A DNA stretch of 64,000 nt from Paludisphaera rhizosphaerae (GTDB lineage: Bacteria > Planctomycetota > Planctomycetia > Isosphaerales > Isosphaeraceae). The translations under genes were made by a program, and so were the position numbers. Position 1 is the stretch's first letter; every line of letters starts with the position of its first letter. This document shows, one piece after another, positions 45,038-53,294 of this stretch. The stretch spans positions 248,001 to 312,000 of the forward strand of contig NZ_JAALCR010000006.1 of NCBI RefSeq assembly GCF_011065895.1, read 5' to 3'. The notes below the pieces were generated by a model that made no database searches, was not told where the DNA came from, and saw only the letters and a list, made by a program, of their open reading frames with translations.

Positions 45038-46273
45038 ATGAGCGACCGTTACCCGTGCGGCACGTTGAAGCGTCGAGCCTTCCTGGGAGCCGCCGCGGCG
45101 GCGGCTGGTGCGCCCTGGATCGCCCGCGGGCCCGTTCGGGCCGGCGCGATCGACGATCCGGCCGGAGCGACGGCTCACGGGCCGAAGGTTGAAAAAAGCA
45201 AGTTCGACCTCCCCGGCCTGTATCCCGGTCGCGTGGTCGAGGTTCGGAACGCGGCCATGATCCGCGACATGAAGAAGGATCGCGCCGCCATCAAGACGAG
45301 CCTCGACAAGGGGCTGACCTCGCTCACCGGTGCGGACGACGCGGTCTCCGCTTGGCGGACCTTCTTCGAGCCCGGCGACGTTGTCGGCATCAAGGTCGTT
45401 CCGAACGGGTATCCTCACTCCTTCTCTTCGTACGAGCTGGTGCTGGAGACGATCGAGGGACTCAAGGCGTGCGGCGTCAAGCCGACCGACATCTTCGTCT
45501 ATGAGCGGTTCCGCTCCGAGATGCAGTCCGCCGGCTACGATAAGATCCTCCCCGACGGCGTCCGCTGGGGCGGTCTCACCGCGACGGGCGGCCCGCAGAT
45601 CCAGATGGAATTCGACGGCTTCAAGGACGACCCGATCGCCGGCTACGACCGCGACGTTTACATCCAGATGGACCTCGTTCACTACGGCGAGGACCCCAAG
45701 GACGACCGCCAGTATCGCTCGCACGTCGGCAAGCTGCTGACGAAGCACGTCAACAAGGTCGTGGCGATTCCCTGCCTGAAGGACCATCGCTCCGCCGGCG
45801 TGACCGGGGCCCTGAAGAACATCAGCCATGGTTCGGTGAACAACGTGGCGCGGTCGCACGCCAACAACTTCACCAACACCTGCAACCAGTTCATCCCCCA
45901 GGTGGTCAGCCACCCGCTGCTCCGCTCGAAGTTCGTCCTCCAGATCATGGACGGTATTCGCGGCATCTACAACGGCGGGCCGCAGGGGACGAAGGACGGC
46001 CGTTGGAGCTGGGACGAGAACGCCCTCTTCCTCGCCACCGACCCCGTCGCCATGGACCGCATCGAATGGGCGCGGATCGACGAGCGGCGGAAGATCCAGA
46101 ATCTTCCGCCCGTGGCCGCCACCGGCAAGACGGCGCTCGATCCTCTCAGCATGGAAGGCTTTGACGTCCGTCAGCCGCAGCACATCGCGCTGGCCGGGAC
46201 GCTTGGCCTGGGGACCTACCTGTTCGAGGGGAAGAAGGGCCCGTTCATCCGCCACGACGTAATCACGGTTTGA
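45038..46273 (+). CDS. DUF362 exported protein
   Basis: The ATG at 45038 (MSDRYPCGTLKRRAFLGAAAAAAG) follows GAAGGA at 9 bases. KRRAFLGAAAAAAGAPWIA is a Tat-type signal. The 411-residue protein matches the DUF362 family: FEPGDVVGIKVVPNGYPHSFSSYELVLETIEGLKACGVKPTDIFVYERF, VVAIPCLKDHRSAGVTGALKNISHGSVNN, LQIMDGIRGIYNGGPQG, LFLATDPVAMDRIEW. The cysteine of PCLKDH is present but no ferredoxin-type [4Fe-4S] motif is seen. Function is unknown. Its last 11 bases overlap the stop of the convergent VWA gene. Confidence 0.85.
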   Translation: MSDRYPCGTLKRRAFLGAAAAAAGAPWIARGPVRAGAIDDPAGATAHGPKVEKSKFDLPGLYPGRVVEVRNAAMIRDMKKDRAAIKTSLDKGLTSLTGADDAVSAWRTFFEPGDVVGIKVVPNGYPHSFSSYELVLETIEGLKACGVKPTDIFVYERFRSEMQSAGYDKILPDGVRWGGLTATGGPQIQMEFDGFKDDPIAGYDRDVYIQMDLVHYGEDPKDDRQYRSHVGKLLTKHVNKVVAIPCLKDHRSAGVTGALKNISHGSVNNVARSHANNFTNTCNQFIPQVVSHPLLRSKFVLQIMDGIRGIYNGGPQGTKDGRWSWDENALFLATDPVAMDRIEWARIDERRKIQNLPPVAATGKTALDPLSMEGFDVRQPQHIALAGTLGLGTYLFEGKKGPFIRHDVITV

Positions 46274-47498
46274 CGACCTCGGCCGCCCGCCTCGTCAGCG
46301 ACGGCAAGAACGCCAGCGCGGCGAGGCCGGCGGCCAGGATCAGGAACAAGGGCGACCAACCGGCGGCCGGAACGACCATCCCCGGGATGAACACGGCCGT
46401 CTCGCCCACCTTGCGGCTCCCCCGGTGGATCACCTGCACCGGGCGGAGCGTGCCGTCGGGGATGCGACGGTCGCTCTGGTAGGTCAGCGAATAGCCGGCG
46501 CCCAGGCGTTCGGCGATCGCCTCGTAGACCTTCCGCAACTCCTCCGCTCGACGCGCCGGGTAGTACTCTCCACGAGTCCCCGCGGCGAGCTGCTTCAGGC
46601 CGTTGACGTCGATCTCGCGCTCATTGCCGAAGCCCAGGGTGTAAATCGGCAGGCCGAGCTGTTGGCCGCTCGCGACGTCGTCCTCCAACGGGGTCGAGCT
46701 TGAGGTGTCCAACCCGTCGGTCAGGGCGACGATCACGCGCCGGCCGGTCTGGTCTTCGAGCAGCTTCAGCGCCATGGCGACGGCGTCGTAGAACCGCGTT
46801 GGTCCGTCGGCGAACAACTCGTCGACGGCCTTGCCGACCTTCACGCGGTCGGTGGTGAACGGCCGGATCAACTCAACCTGCGAGCTGAAGGCGATCACGG
46901 CGATCTTGGAGCCCTGGGGAATCTTCTCCAGGAACCGGGCCACCGCGCCCTTCAGCGAGGCGAGTTTCGCCTCCTCGTTCATGCTGCCGCTGCGGTCGAC
47001 GACCAGGACGATCGTGGTCGGGACGTTCTCCTTGGTGAGCGGGGCCTGGAAATCCAGGATCGGCCGCTCCTGGCCCTCCTCAGTGACGCGAAACTCGTCC
47101 TTCGTCGCATCGCGGACGAACGTCCCGTCCGGCTTTCGCAGCTCGAACTGCACGCCGATTTTGGGGAAGTCGTCCTGGCTCGCACCGGTGACGACGACGG
47201 AGAGGTCGTCGGAGGCGGGGGGAGCAGGAGCGTCTTGCGCGCGGACGGATGTTGCTGCGACGAGGAAGAGAACCAGGAACAGGATGCCTCCGATCGGGAA
47301 CCCGACGGCCTTCCCCCCTCGCGGGGGAAGGTGGCCGCGCAGCGGTCGGATGAGGGGGGATAGGCGCGGCTTCGAAGTTAATGTGCCGGATGCGCGAGCG
47401 ACGCCGGTCGCCCCCTCATCCGGCCCTTCGGGCCACCTTCCCCCGCAAGGGGGGAAGGCCGGTTGGGACTGAATCGAACTCGTTCTTCGGTCGTTCAT
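46263..47498 (-). CDS. VWA-domain membrane protein with repeat-derived N-terminus
   Basis: The start (MNDRRTSSIQ) is well fixed: ATGA overlap with the upstream FHA gene stop and a GGGGGGG ribosome site. The next 50 residues or so are palindromic repeat B3 translated (PPCGGRWPEGPDEG). Only then comes the signal or membrane helix PIGGILFLVLFLVAATSVRAQ (about 67-85). The VWA domain follows (VQFELRKPDGTFVRDATKDEF, VLVVDRSGSMNEE, VIVALTDGLDT, IYTLGFGNE), metal site intact. A C-terminal helix is present (WSPLFLILAAGLAALAFL). No in-frame start exists between repeat and signal. It is the last gene of the Hsp70/FHA cluster. Confidence 0.85.
   Translation of the reverse strand: MNDRRTSSIQSQPAFPPCGGRWPEGPDEGATGVARASGTLTSKPRLSPLIRPLRGHLPPRGGKAVGFPIGGILFLVLFLVAATSVRAQDAPAPPASDDLSVVVTGASQDDFPKIGVQFELRKPDGTFVRDATKDEFRVTEEGQERPILDFQAPLTKENVPTTIVLVVDRSGSMNEEAKLASLKGAVARFLEKIPQGSKIAVIAFSSQVELIRPFTTDRVKVGKAVDELFADGPTRFYDAVAMALKLLEDQTGRRVIVALTDGLDTSSSTPLEDDVASGQQLGLPIYTLGFGNEREIDVNGLKQLAAGTRGEYYPARRAEELRKVYEAIAERLGAGYSLTYQSDRRIPDGTLRPVQVIHRGSRKVGETAVFIPGMVVPAAGWSPLFLILAAGLAALAFLPSLTRRAAEVVKP
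47306..47461. repeat. Palindromic repeat, copy B3, inside a coding frame
   Basis: Arms at 47306-47333 and 47434-47461 match as reverse complements with one mismatch in 28. On the minus strand it is read in frame within the VWA gene. Length is 156 bases, an exact multiple of three. Confidence 0.85.
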
Positions 47499-48997
47499 AC
47501 GGTCCCCCCCTTCCCCGGCGGGAACGCCAGGCACGAGGCCGTCGCCAACGCCAGACCGAGCGCCGCGGCCGAGAGTGCCGGCGATCCGAAGAGGCTCTCG
47601 AAACTCCGCATCGCGGCGAAGACGACCGAGGCCGCCAGCACGCCGACGACGGCGCCGGCGAACGTGGAGGCGATCGAATCGCGGACGCCTCCGCTCATGC
47701 CGACGGCCCAGCCAAGGACCGCACCGACCAGCGCGGGGAACGCCGCTGCGCCCGTGAGGCGGGTTTCGCCCCCGCTTGCCAGGAACGGCAGCCGGTTTCC
47801 CAGGGCTGCCAGGCCGCGGAGGGCCAGGACGACCACCGGGAACATCCAGAGCCGATTGGCGACCGAGATCCCTCCCAGTCGATCGCCAAGAGGACGCATC
47901 GGCGACCACCCGGGGCCGACCGGCTCGGGCGAGTCTGGGATCGTCTCCACGCGAGGCCGCTCGACGCGGACTCCGACTCGGCGCGAGACCCCCCCGGCGG
48001 TGATGACCACCGCACCGAGCGTGGCGTCGAAGGCGCCTTCGGGCGGTTCAATCTCGACGACGATCTCGGCTTCGTCGACGATCGCCCGTGCCTTGTCCTT
48101 CGATCCGGGCGCAACGCGGATGGCGTCCGGCGATCCGACGGCAGCTTCGACGGTGATCGTCGGCCGCAGGATGCGATAGCCGACGTTGGCGATCCGGATC
48201 GACTTCCGAACCACGCCGCCGACCGTGTTCGACGGAACGCGCAATTCATCGGGATGGACGTCCAACTCGGGAGCCGCCGGCTTCGTCGTCGGCAGTCGGC
48301 CGAGCCAGTCGTCGAGCACGTCGTCAGGCGACCAACCCGGCTCCCGGCGCGGGAGGAGATCGGTCCTTCCCACGCGCTTGAGGTGCTCGCCGATCCTTCC
48401 CGTCGCCAGCTCGTCGCGGACCGTCGTCCACTTCTGTGCGGAGAGCGTCAGGAAGTCGTCCCAGGTCCGGCACGCCGAACCGTCCTGGAAGGCGTAGGGG
48501 ATTGAAAGCGGGCCGGTTCTGACCGGTGGCGGCGTGGGTTGTGGTGGCGATGGAGGCGGCGGCGAGGGTTTCGGTTTCTCGGCCGCCGGGGCGGGGCGGG
48601 CCGCGCCGTTCGTGGGGGCCGAGGCAGGTTGGGGCTCGGGCTTCTTCGCGGCCTCGGAGCGGACGACGAGTTGGATCGCGCCGATCTGCACGACGTCGCC
48701 GGGGGCGAGCGCTCGCTCCTGCTTCGTGAACAACCGCTGTCGGTTGACGAACGTGCCGCCGGGGCTCTCAAGGTCACGGATCGAGAGAATCTCGCCGGCC
48801 AGCGTCAGCACGGCCTGTCTCGGCGCCATCTTGCGCGGGGTGTCGCCTTCCTGGTCGGCCAGGCTGATGAATGAGGGAGCCCAGGGGCCGTTGCCGAGGA
48901 TCGTCTCGCCGCCGTCCAGCGAGTATCGGCGGCCGGGCTCGCGGCCCTTGGCGATCTCCAGGATCCATCGCGTCTTGGTCGTGGTGGTCGCGGCCAT
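47495..48997 (-). CDS. FHA-domain protein with C-terminal membrane segments
   Basis: The 500-residue protein starts at MAATTTTKTRWILEI, 6 bases after the stop of the preceding gene. The N-terminal FHA domain (about 10-112) has GREPGRRYSLDGGETILGNG, ILSIRDLESPGGTFVNRQRL and LAPGDVVQIGAIQLVV. The usual RxxxN phosphothreonine-contact pattern is altered. A proline-rich linker (about 115-160), a soluble middle and an Ig-like part (about 245-355) follow. About four membrane helices end it (FPALVGAVLGWAVGMSGG). FHA domains bind phosphothreonine peptides, so a kinase input is likely (inference). Confidence 0.82.
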   Translation of the reverse strand: MAATTTTKTRWILEIAKGREPGRRYSLDGGETILGNGPWAPSFISLADQEGDTPRKMAPRQAVLTLAGEILSIRDLESPGGTFVNRQRLFTKQERALAPGDVVQIGAIQLVVRSEAAKKPEPQPASAPTNGAARPAPAAEKPKPSPPPPSPPQPTPPPVRTGPLSIPYAFQDGSACRTWDDFLTLSAQKWTTVRDELATGRIGEHLKRVGRTDLLPRREPGWSPDDVLDDWLGRLPTTKPAAPELDVHPDELRVPSNTVGGVVRKSIRIANVGYRILRPTITVEAAVGSPDAIRVAPGSKDKARAIVDEAEIVVEIEPPEGAFDATLGAVVITAGGVSRRVGVRVERPRVETIPDSPEPVGPGWSPMRPLGDRLGGISVANRLWMFPVVVLALRGLAALGNRLPFLASGGETRLTGAAAFPALVGAVLGWAVGMSGGVRDSIASTFAGAVVGVLAASVVFAAMRSFESLFGSPALSAAALGLALATASCLAFPPGKGGTV

Positions 48998-49003
48998 GAG
49001 GTC

Positions 49004-49915
49004 CTACCGTCGTCGAAAGATCATGGAGGTCTTCCCCAGCTCGATCCGGTCGCCGTCGCCGAGCTTGCGTTCGCTGGGGCAAGGCGAGCCGTTGACGCGG
49101 GTCGCGCCGGAGCGGGAGAGGTTGCGCAGGACGTAGCCGTCTCCGGAGCGGACGATCTCCGCGTGAGAACGCTCCACGGCCGAATCGCCGAAGACGCCCA
49201 CGTCGGCCTGTTCGTCCAGTCCCAGCCGATTCACCGACCGCGCCAGCAAATAAATCCGTCCTTCCTGGCGACCGCTGGCGATCTGGATCCAGGCCCGTCG
49301 CAGGGCTTGCTCCACCAGGGCCAGAAACAGTCCCAGGCCCGCGCCCAGGATCACGATCCCGAGCGACTGGCTGACGCTGTATCGATTCCCGAGCGCGATC
49401 CGCAGCGCCTCGAAGCAGAGCCCGCCGATGAACCCACCGATCCCGCCGCCGATGAGGCCGAAGACGAGTCGTTGGAACGACCGATCGGCGATCCCCTGCC
49501 CCAGCCCGATGCCCAGCCCGAGCACCGCCCATGAGAGGGCCCGGCCCATCAGACCGCCCTGGAAGACGCCGATGACGACCTCGCCCAGCAACAGCCCGAT
49601 CGCGCCGCCGATCGCGGAGGCCGGCGTGGCTCTCGCCACGGCGCGGGCCGTCTTCCGCCAGGAGCCGTCGCGCAGCGGTCCCCAGGCGTTGAGGAAGAAG
49701 CCGATCGCCCCGCCGATGATCGCCCCGGCCCAGGCGTCGCGGACGTAGACGGATTTGGCGTCGACCGTCTCGACATAGAGGTAGAGGCCGAACAGAGCCC
49801 CCAGCGCGCCGGCCAGCGCCAGGTCATAAGCCTGACGGACGCTCGGCCAGAAGCGGCCGGGCTGGAGGGCCTGGGCCATGATGTAGGGATTCGGGTTGGC
49901 TGCTGCTGTGGTCAT
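49004..49915 (-). CDS. Glycine-zipper-rich membrane protein with C-terminal FHA domain
   Basis: The start ATG overlaps the Hsp70-VWA stop (ATGA). The 303-residue protein has five or six membrane helices, glycine-rich (GAIIGGAIGFFLNAW, LIGGGIGGFIGGLCFEAL). A cytoplasmic FHA domain from about residue 225 follows: VGVFGDSAVERSHAEIVRSGDGYVLRNLSRSGATRVNG, with the conserved S-H pair and N intact. It would sit at the membrane and recruit phosphorylated partners. Confidence 0.85.
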   Translation of the reverse strand: MTTAAANPNPYIMAQALQPGRFWPSVRQAYDLALAGALGALFGLYLYVETVDAKSVYVRDAWAGAIIGGAIGFFLNAWGPLRDGSWRKTARAVARATPASAIGGAIGLLLGEVVIGVFQGGLMGRALSWAVLGLGIGLGQGIADRSFQRLVFGLIGGGIGGFIGGLCFEALRIALGNRYSVSQSLGIVILGAGLGLFLALVEQALRRAWIQIASGRQEGRIYLLARSVNRLGLDEQADVGVFGDSAVERSHAEIVRSGDGYVLRNLSRSGATRVNGSPCPSERKLGDGDRIELGKTSMIFRRR

Positions 49916-52002
49916 CGGCTCATGATCCGCAACGAGCGGCCCCCTTCGGCGATTACGCGGGCGATGTGGCCGAACGTCCGGACCAGTTCGCCGCCGCCCT
50001 GGACGAAGATCGATGCGGCCTCGCTGGAGGCCAGGCTGTCGAGATAGTCGCGATCCGCGTCGCCCATGCCAATGGCGACGATCTCGATCCCCTGTCCCTT
50101 GGCCGCCTCGGCCTGCTCCAGGGCGCTCTTGGCGGCGTCTGGGTAGCCGTCGGTCAGGACGACGATGTAACGGCGGGCGTCGTCGGCGACCATCTCGCCT
50201 CGGGCCAACTCCAGGGCGTCGGAGAGATTTGTCGACCCTTCGGCGTCGAGCCGGTGGATCGCCGCGTGCAGCCGGCGGACGTTGTTGGTGGCCGGGGCCA
50301 TCAGCGCGACGTTCGTGGCGAACGAGATCAGGCCGACCTCCATCGACGTGAAATCGCAGCGCTCCAGAAACTCGCGGGCGGCCTGCTGGGCTTCGGCCAG
50401 CGGTTCGCCCATCATGCTCGAGGACCCGTCGATCAGGAGCATGACGCGGACCTTCTCGCCCGTCGATCCCTCGGCGGCCGTCCGAGGCGGCCCGGCGAGC
50501 CAGGAGAGGTCGTCGGGGACGGGCTCAACGCTCATTTCCAGCCGGTGTCCGGTGTCGCGCTGGGAGGCGTGGACCTGCACCACACCGTCGGCGTCGTACG
50601 AGAGCCCCACGTCGACGGCGACCTCGGCGTCGGTCGCGGCGATGCCGTGGAAGGCGTACTTGCCCAGGATCGTGCAATCGAGCGGCGCGGCGCTCTCGCC
50701 CTGGGTCAGATAGACCTCCAGCTTCGTGTTCATGCCGCCGTGGGTCTCGTGCATGTAAGTGCGGACGGCCTCGGCGGGGATGGGGACGTTGCGGCGGACG
50801 ACCACGTCATTGACGTACTCCGAACCATCAGCCGAGACGGCGACGACCCCCAGGCTGTGCGACATCACGTCGATGACCTTCCGGGCCGGCGGCGGGGCGG
50901 CCGTCATGCCCAGAGTGAATTTCGGCAGCGCGTCGCCGATGGTCTCGCCGGCCTCGGTCGCCGCCTGCACGGCCGCGCCGAGGGCGACGACCTCGTCGAC
51001 GTTCACGCCGGTCCGGGGCGGCTTGCCGGCCATGTGGGCGACGTAGGAGCGGACCATCGGCATGCGGGTCGAGCCGCCGACGAGCAGGACGCCGTCAAGC
51101 CGGAGCCAGTCGAGCCCGGCCTCGCCGAGGGCTTCTTCAGTGAGCCTTCGGGTGCGGTCCATCAGTGGGGCGGTCATGCCCTCGAACTCGTCGCGGGTGA
51201 TCTCGAAAGTCCGGCGCTCGGAGCCGAGTTGCAGGGTGACGCGGGCGGTGGTGCGTTCGGAGAGGGTCCACTTGGCCTGCTCGCTGCGGACGAGGACTTC
51301 ATTCAGGGCGACGGGGTCGTCGAGCGGGTCGAAGCCGGTCTCCTCGGCGAACTTCTCGGCGAAGTAGGTGGCGATCCGATCGTCCCAGTTCTTGCCGCCG
51401 AGGTCGTGGTCGCCGGCCGTCGCCAGCACGGCGACGTCCTCCGGCGTGATCCGAGCCACGGTGACGTCGAACGTGCCGCCGCCGAGGTCGTAGATGAGCA
51501 CGGTCTCGTCGACGTCGGCCGAGCGGTTCAGGCCGTAGGCGAGGCTGGCGGCGGTGGGCTCGTTGATGATCCGCATGACGCGGAGCCCGGCGGCCTCGCC
51601 GGCGGCGATCGTCGCCTTGCGCTGGGCGTCGCCGAAGTACGCCGGGACGGTGATGACGGCGCGGTCGACCTCCTCCCCCATCGCGGCCTCGGCGTCCTCC
51701 TTGAGCCGCCTGAGGACGATGGCGGAGAGGTCGGCGGCCGAGTACGACTGCCCCTTGAACTCCAACTGATAGAGCGGGCTCCCCATGTGGGGCTTGAAGA
51801 AGCTGGCGATCTCCGAGTCGCCCAGCCGCGCCCACTCCTTCGCCTCCTGTCCGACCGCCGGCGGGTCGACGCCGAAGTAGATCACCGACGGCGTGATGTT
51901 CGCCCCCTCGCGATTCGCGATCACCTCCGGCCGCCCGTACGCGTTCCGCCGCGCCACCACGGAATTCGTCGTCCCCAGGTCGATCCCCACGAACGCGGCC
52001 AT
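49912..52002 (-). CDS. Hsp70-VWA fusion protein
   Basis: The ATG of MAAFVGIDLGTTNS is about 9 bases after AAGGAGGG; a longer upstream frame is rejected. The 696-residue protein has a full Hsp70 ATPase domain: phosphate loops GIDLGTTNSVVA and LIYDLGGGTFDVTV, and the adenosine motif LLVGGSTRMPMV near 315. A beta-type substrate-binding segment follows (about 385-510, DVMSHSLGVVAVSADGSEYVN). Instead of the helical lid there is a VWA domain (about 533-680) with VMLLIDGSSSMMGEP as metal site, VGLISFATNVALM and YIVVLTDGYPDAA. The fusion suggests ATP-driven binding of a partner through the VWA site. It lies 4 bases after the Uma2 gene and is coupled to the FHA membrane gene. Confidence 0.9.
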   Translation of the reverse strand: MAAFVGIDLGTTNSVVARRNAYGRPEVIANREGANITPSVIYFGVDPPAVGQEAKEWARLGDSEIASFFKPHMGSPLYQLEFKGQSYSAADLSAIVLRRLKEDAEAAMGEEVDRAVITVPAYFGDAQRKATIAAGEAAGLRVMRIINEPTAASLAYGLNRSADVDETVLIYDLGGGTFDVTVARITPEDVAVLATAGDHDLGGKNWDDRIATYFAEKFAEETGFDPLDDPVALNEVLVRSEQAKWTLSERTTARVTLQLGSERRTFEITRDEFEGMTAPLMDRTRRLTEEALGEAGLDWLRLDGVLLVGGSTRMPMVRSYVAHMAGKPPRTGVNVDEVVALGAAVQAATEAGETIGDALPKFTLGMTAAPPPARKVIDVMSHSLGVVAVSADGSEYVNDVVVRRNVPIPAEAVRTYMHETHGGMNTKLEVYLTQGESAAPLDCTILGKYAFHGIAATDAEVAVDVGLSYDADGVVQVHASQRDTGHRLEMSVEPVPDDLSWLAGPPRTAAEGSTGEKVRVMLLIDGSSSMMGEPLAEAQQAAREFLERCDFTSMEVGLISFATNVALMAPATNNVRRLHAAIHRLDAEGSTNLSDALELARGEMVADDARRYIVVLTDGYPDAAKSALEQAEAAKGQGIEIVAIGMGDADRDYLDSLASSEAASIFVQGGGELVRTFGHIARVIAEGGRSLRIMSR

Positions 52003-52006
52003 CGGT

Positions 52007-52657
52007 TCAGCCCTCCTTGCCCGGTGCGACGATTTCGCGGACCCAGCGGCGAAACTCCTTGATCCACGCTCGGTCGGTTCCTGAGCGGTAATCGCGAACG
52101 AATGCCGCGAGTTGCTCTGTCGGGACGATCGGGAAGCTAGGACTCTGCTTTGACGTCGAGTAAAGCTCATCCCGCAGGATGTAGACGACGATCGACGATC
52201 CGTCGAACCGCCATACCTCTGGGACCTTCAGCGCGGCGTATATTCCGAGGCGTTTTCGGGAATCACTCGTCACGTCGATCTCGACGGCCAGATCCGGCGG
52301 CGGGTCGGTCGCTGGATCGTACTCGCGCCAATCATCGACACGGGAGGCGCTGGCGATCAAAAAGCAAGCGTCGGGTTCTAACCCTTGTTCGAGGGCCTGA
52401 CTGGCGAACGTCGTGGATCCGAGCGCGAAATAGTCGACCTCCAACTCGTCGGCAATGGTCTCGATCATGCGAGTGAACAGCGACTTGTATCTCTCGTGGA
52501 TCGGGAGCGGCGTCATGAGTTCGAGCATCCCTCGATCATAAGTCAGGCGCAGGGAGCGATCCTTGAACAGGTCAAGAAGGGTTTCGTATTGCGACCACGG
52601 GACGCCGTGGAGCACCAATCGGCGGCCCTCGGTATCGGTATGCTCGGCGATGGACAT
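52007..52657 (-). CDS. Uma2 family putative endonuclease in the Hsp70/FHA cluster
   Basis: The ATG has AGGAG 6 bases upstream. The 216-residue protein shows LTYDRGMLELMTPLPIHERYKSLFTRMIETIADEL, EPDACFLIAS, PPDLAVEIDVTSDSRKRLGIYAALKVPEVWRFDG: the D, E-x-D and K pattern of Uma2. Sequence similarity to the 8638-9947 pair is low, so it is a separate lineage. It lies between the broken membrane gene and the Hsp70-VWA gene with very short gaps, so it is probably co-transcribed. Role unknown. Confidence 0.85.
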   Translation of the reverse strand: MSIAEHTDTEGRRLVLHGVPWSQYETLLDLFKDRSLRLTYDRGMLELMTPLPIHERYKSLFTRMIETIADELEVDYFALGSTTFASQALEQGLEPDACFLIASASRVDDWREYDPATDPPPDLAVEIDVTSDSRKRLGIYAALKVPEVWRFDGSSIVVYILRDELYSTSKQSPSFPIVPTEQLAAFVRDYRSGTDRAWIKEFRRWVREIVAPGKEG

Positions 52658-52676
52658 AGCGGCTCCTGACGCGGCT

Positions 52677-53276
52677 TTACCGATCCGGCTTCGATTCGAC
52701 AGTGGCCGGAGCTTGCAGCGTCTCGAAATACTTCCACATCATATCGAGGACGGCTGGAAACTCGCCGTAGCAGGAATAATAGATCTTGATCCAACGGTCA
52801 TCGTGACGGGCGGCCAGCGTCGATCTGAGATAGCCATGGCGACTGATCGCGTTGGTTTGACGGCGATCACTTCCTATGTAGAACGAGGAATCAGGGGCTT
52901 GATACTTAGTCGTGAGTCAAGCGGATCGACCCAAGAAAGAGATCTCGTGGCCGACGGCCTCTCTCTCCGGCTCCTTCAAGGACCACTCTCCGGACAGAAA
53001 AGGGCTGTTCCTCGTCTGAATCCAGAAGGTGAAGTCGCCGTGAGAGACGTCAGGATTCTCTGACAGCTTCACCTCCCATCCAGAGGGCCGGACCATTAAC
53101 CACGCGCTTGGAAGGTAGACACGGTACGACTCGTCGGGTGGGGATGTCGGGACGACCGGCGTCGAATACGGGAGCTGAAGAATGGGAGGAATGAGAAAGC
53201 AGATTAGTAGCCCGAGCACTGAGGCGACCACTAGCATTTCGCCCAGGCGGGATCTCAATCGGCGTTCCTCGGCCAT
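52677..53276 (-). pseudogene. Small membrane protein gene with in-frame TGA (interrupted)
   Basis: From the ATG at 53276 (six bases after GGAGAG) the frame encodes 119 residues with a membrane helix (MLVVASVLGLLICFLIPPILQL). It is interrupted at the TGA at 52917-52919. In the same frame it continues open for 79 more codons to the TAA at 52677, with clearly protein-like sequence (KYQAPDSSFYIGSDRRQTN, YLRSTLAARHDDRWIKIYYS, FPAVLDMMWKYFETLQ). No new start or ribosome site explains the second half. A nonsense mutation, sequencing error or readthrough is likely. No family is recognised. Confidence 0.7.
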
Positions 53277-53294
53277 GCCATTCTCTCCGGGACC

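Noticed and set aside
44605-45192. 195-codon plus-strand frame
   Set aside because: No ribosome site, mixed composition, and it runs into the DUF362 gene in another frame.
47499-47909. Upstream extension of the VWA gene to 47909
   Set aside because: Overlaps the FHA gene in another frame; the ATGA overlap and ribosome site at 47498 are better.
52917-52919. Selenocysteine codon
   Set aside because: No cysteine homologue, redox motif or evident selenocysteine hairpin supports it; nonsense mutation is simpler.
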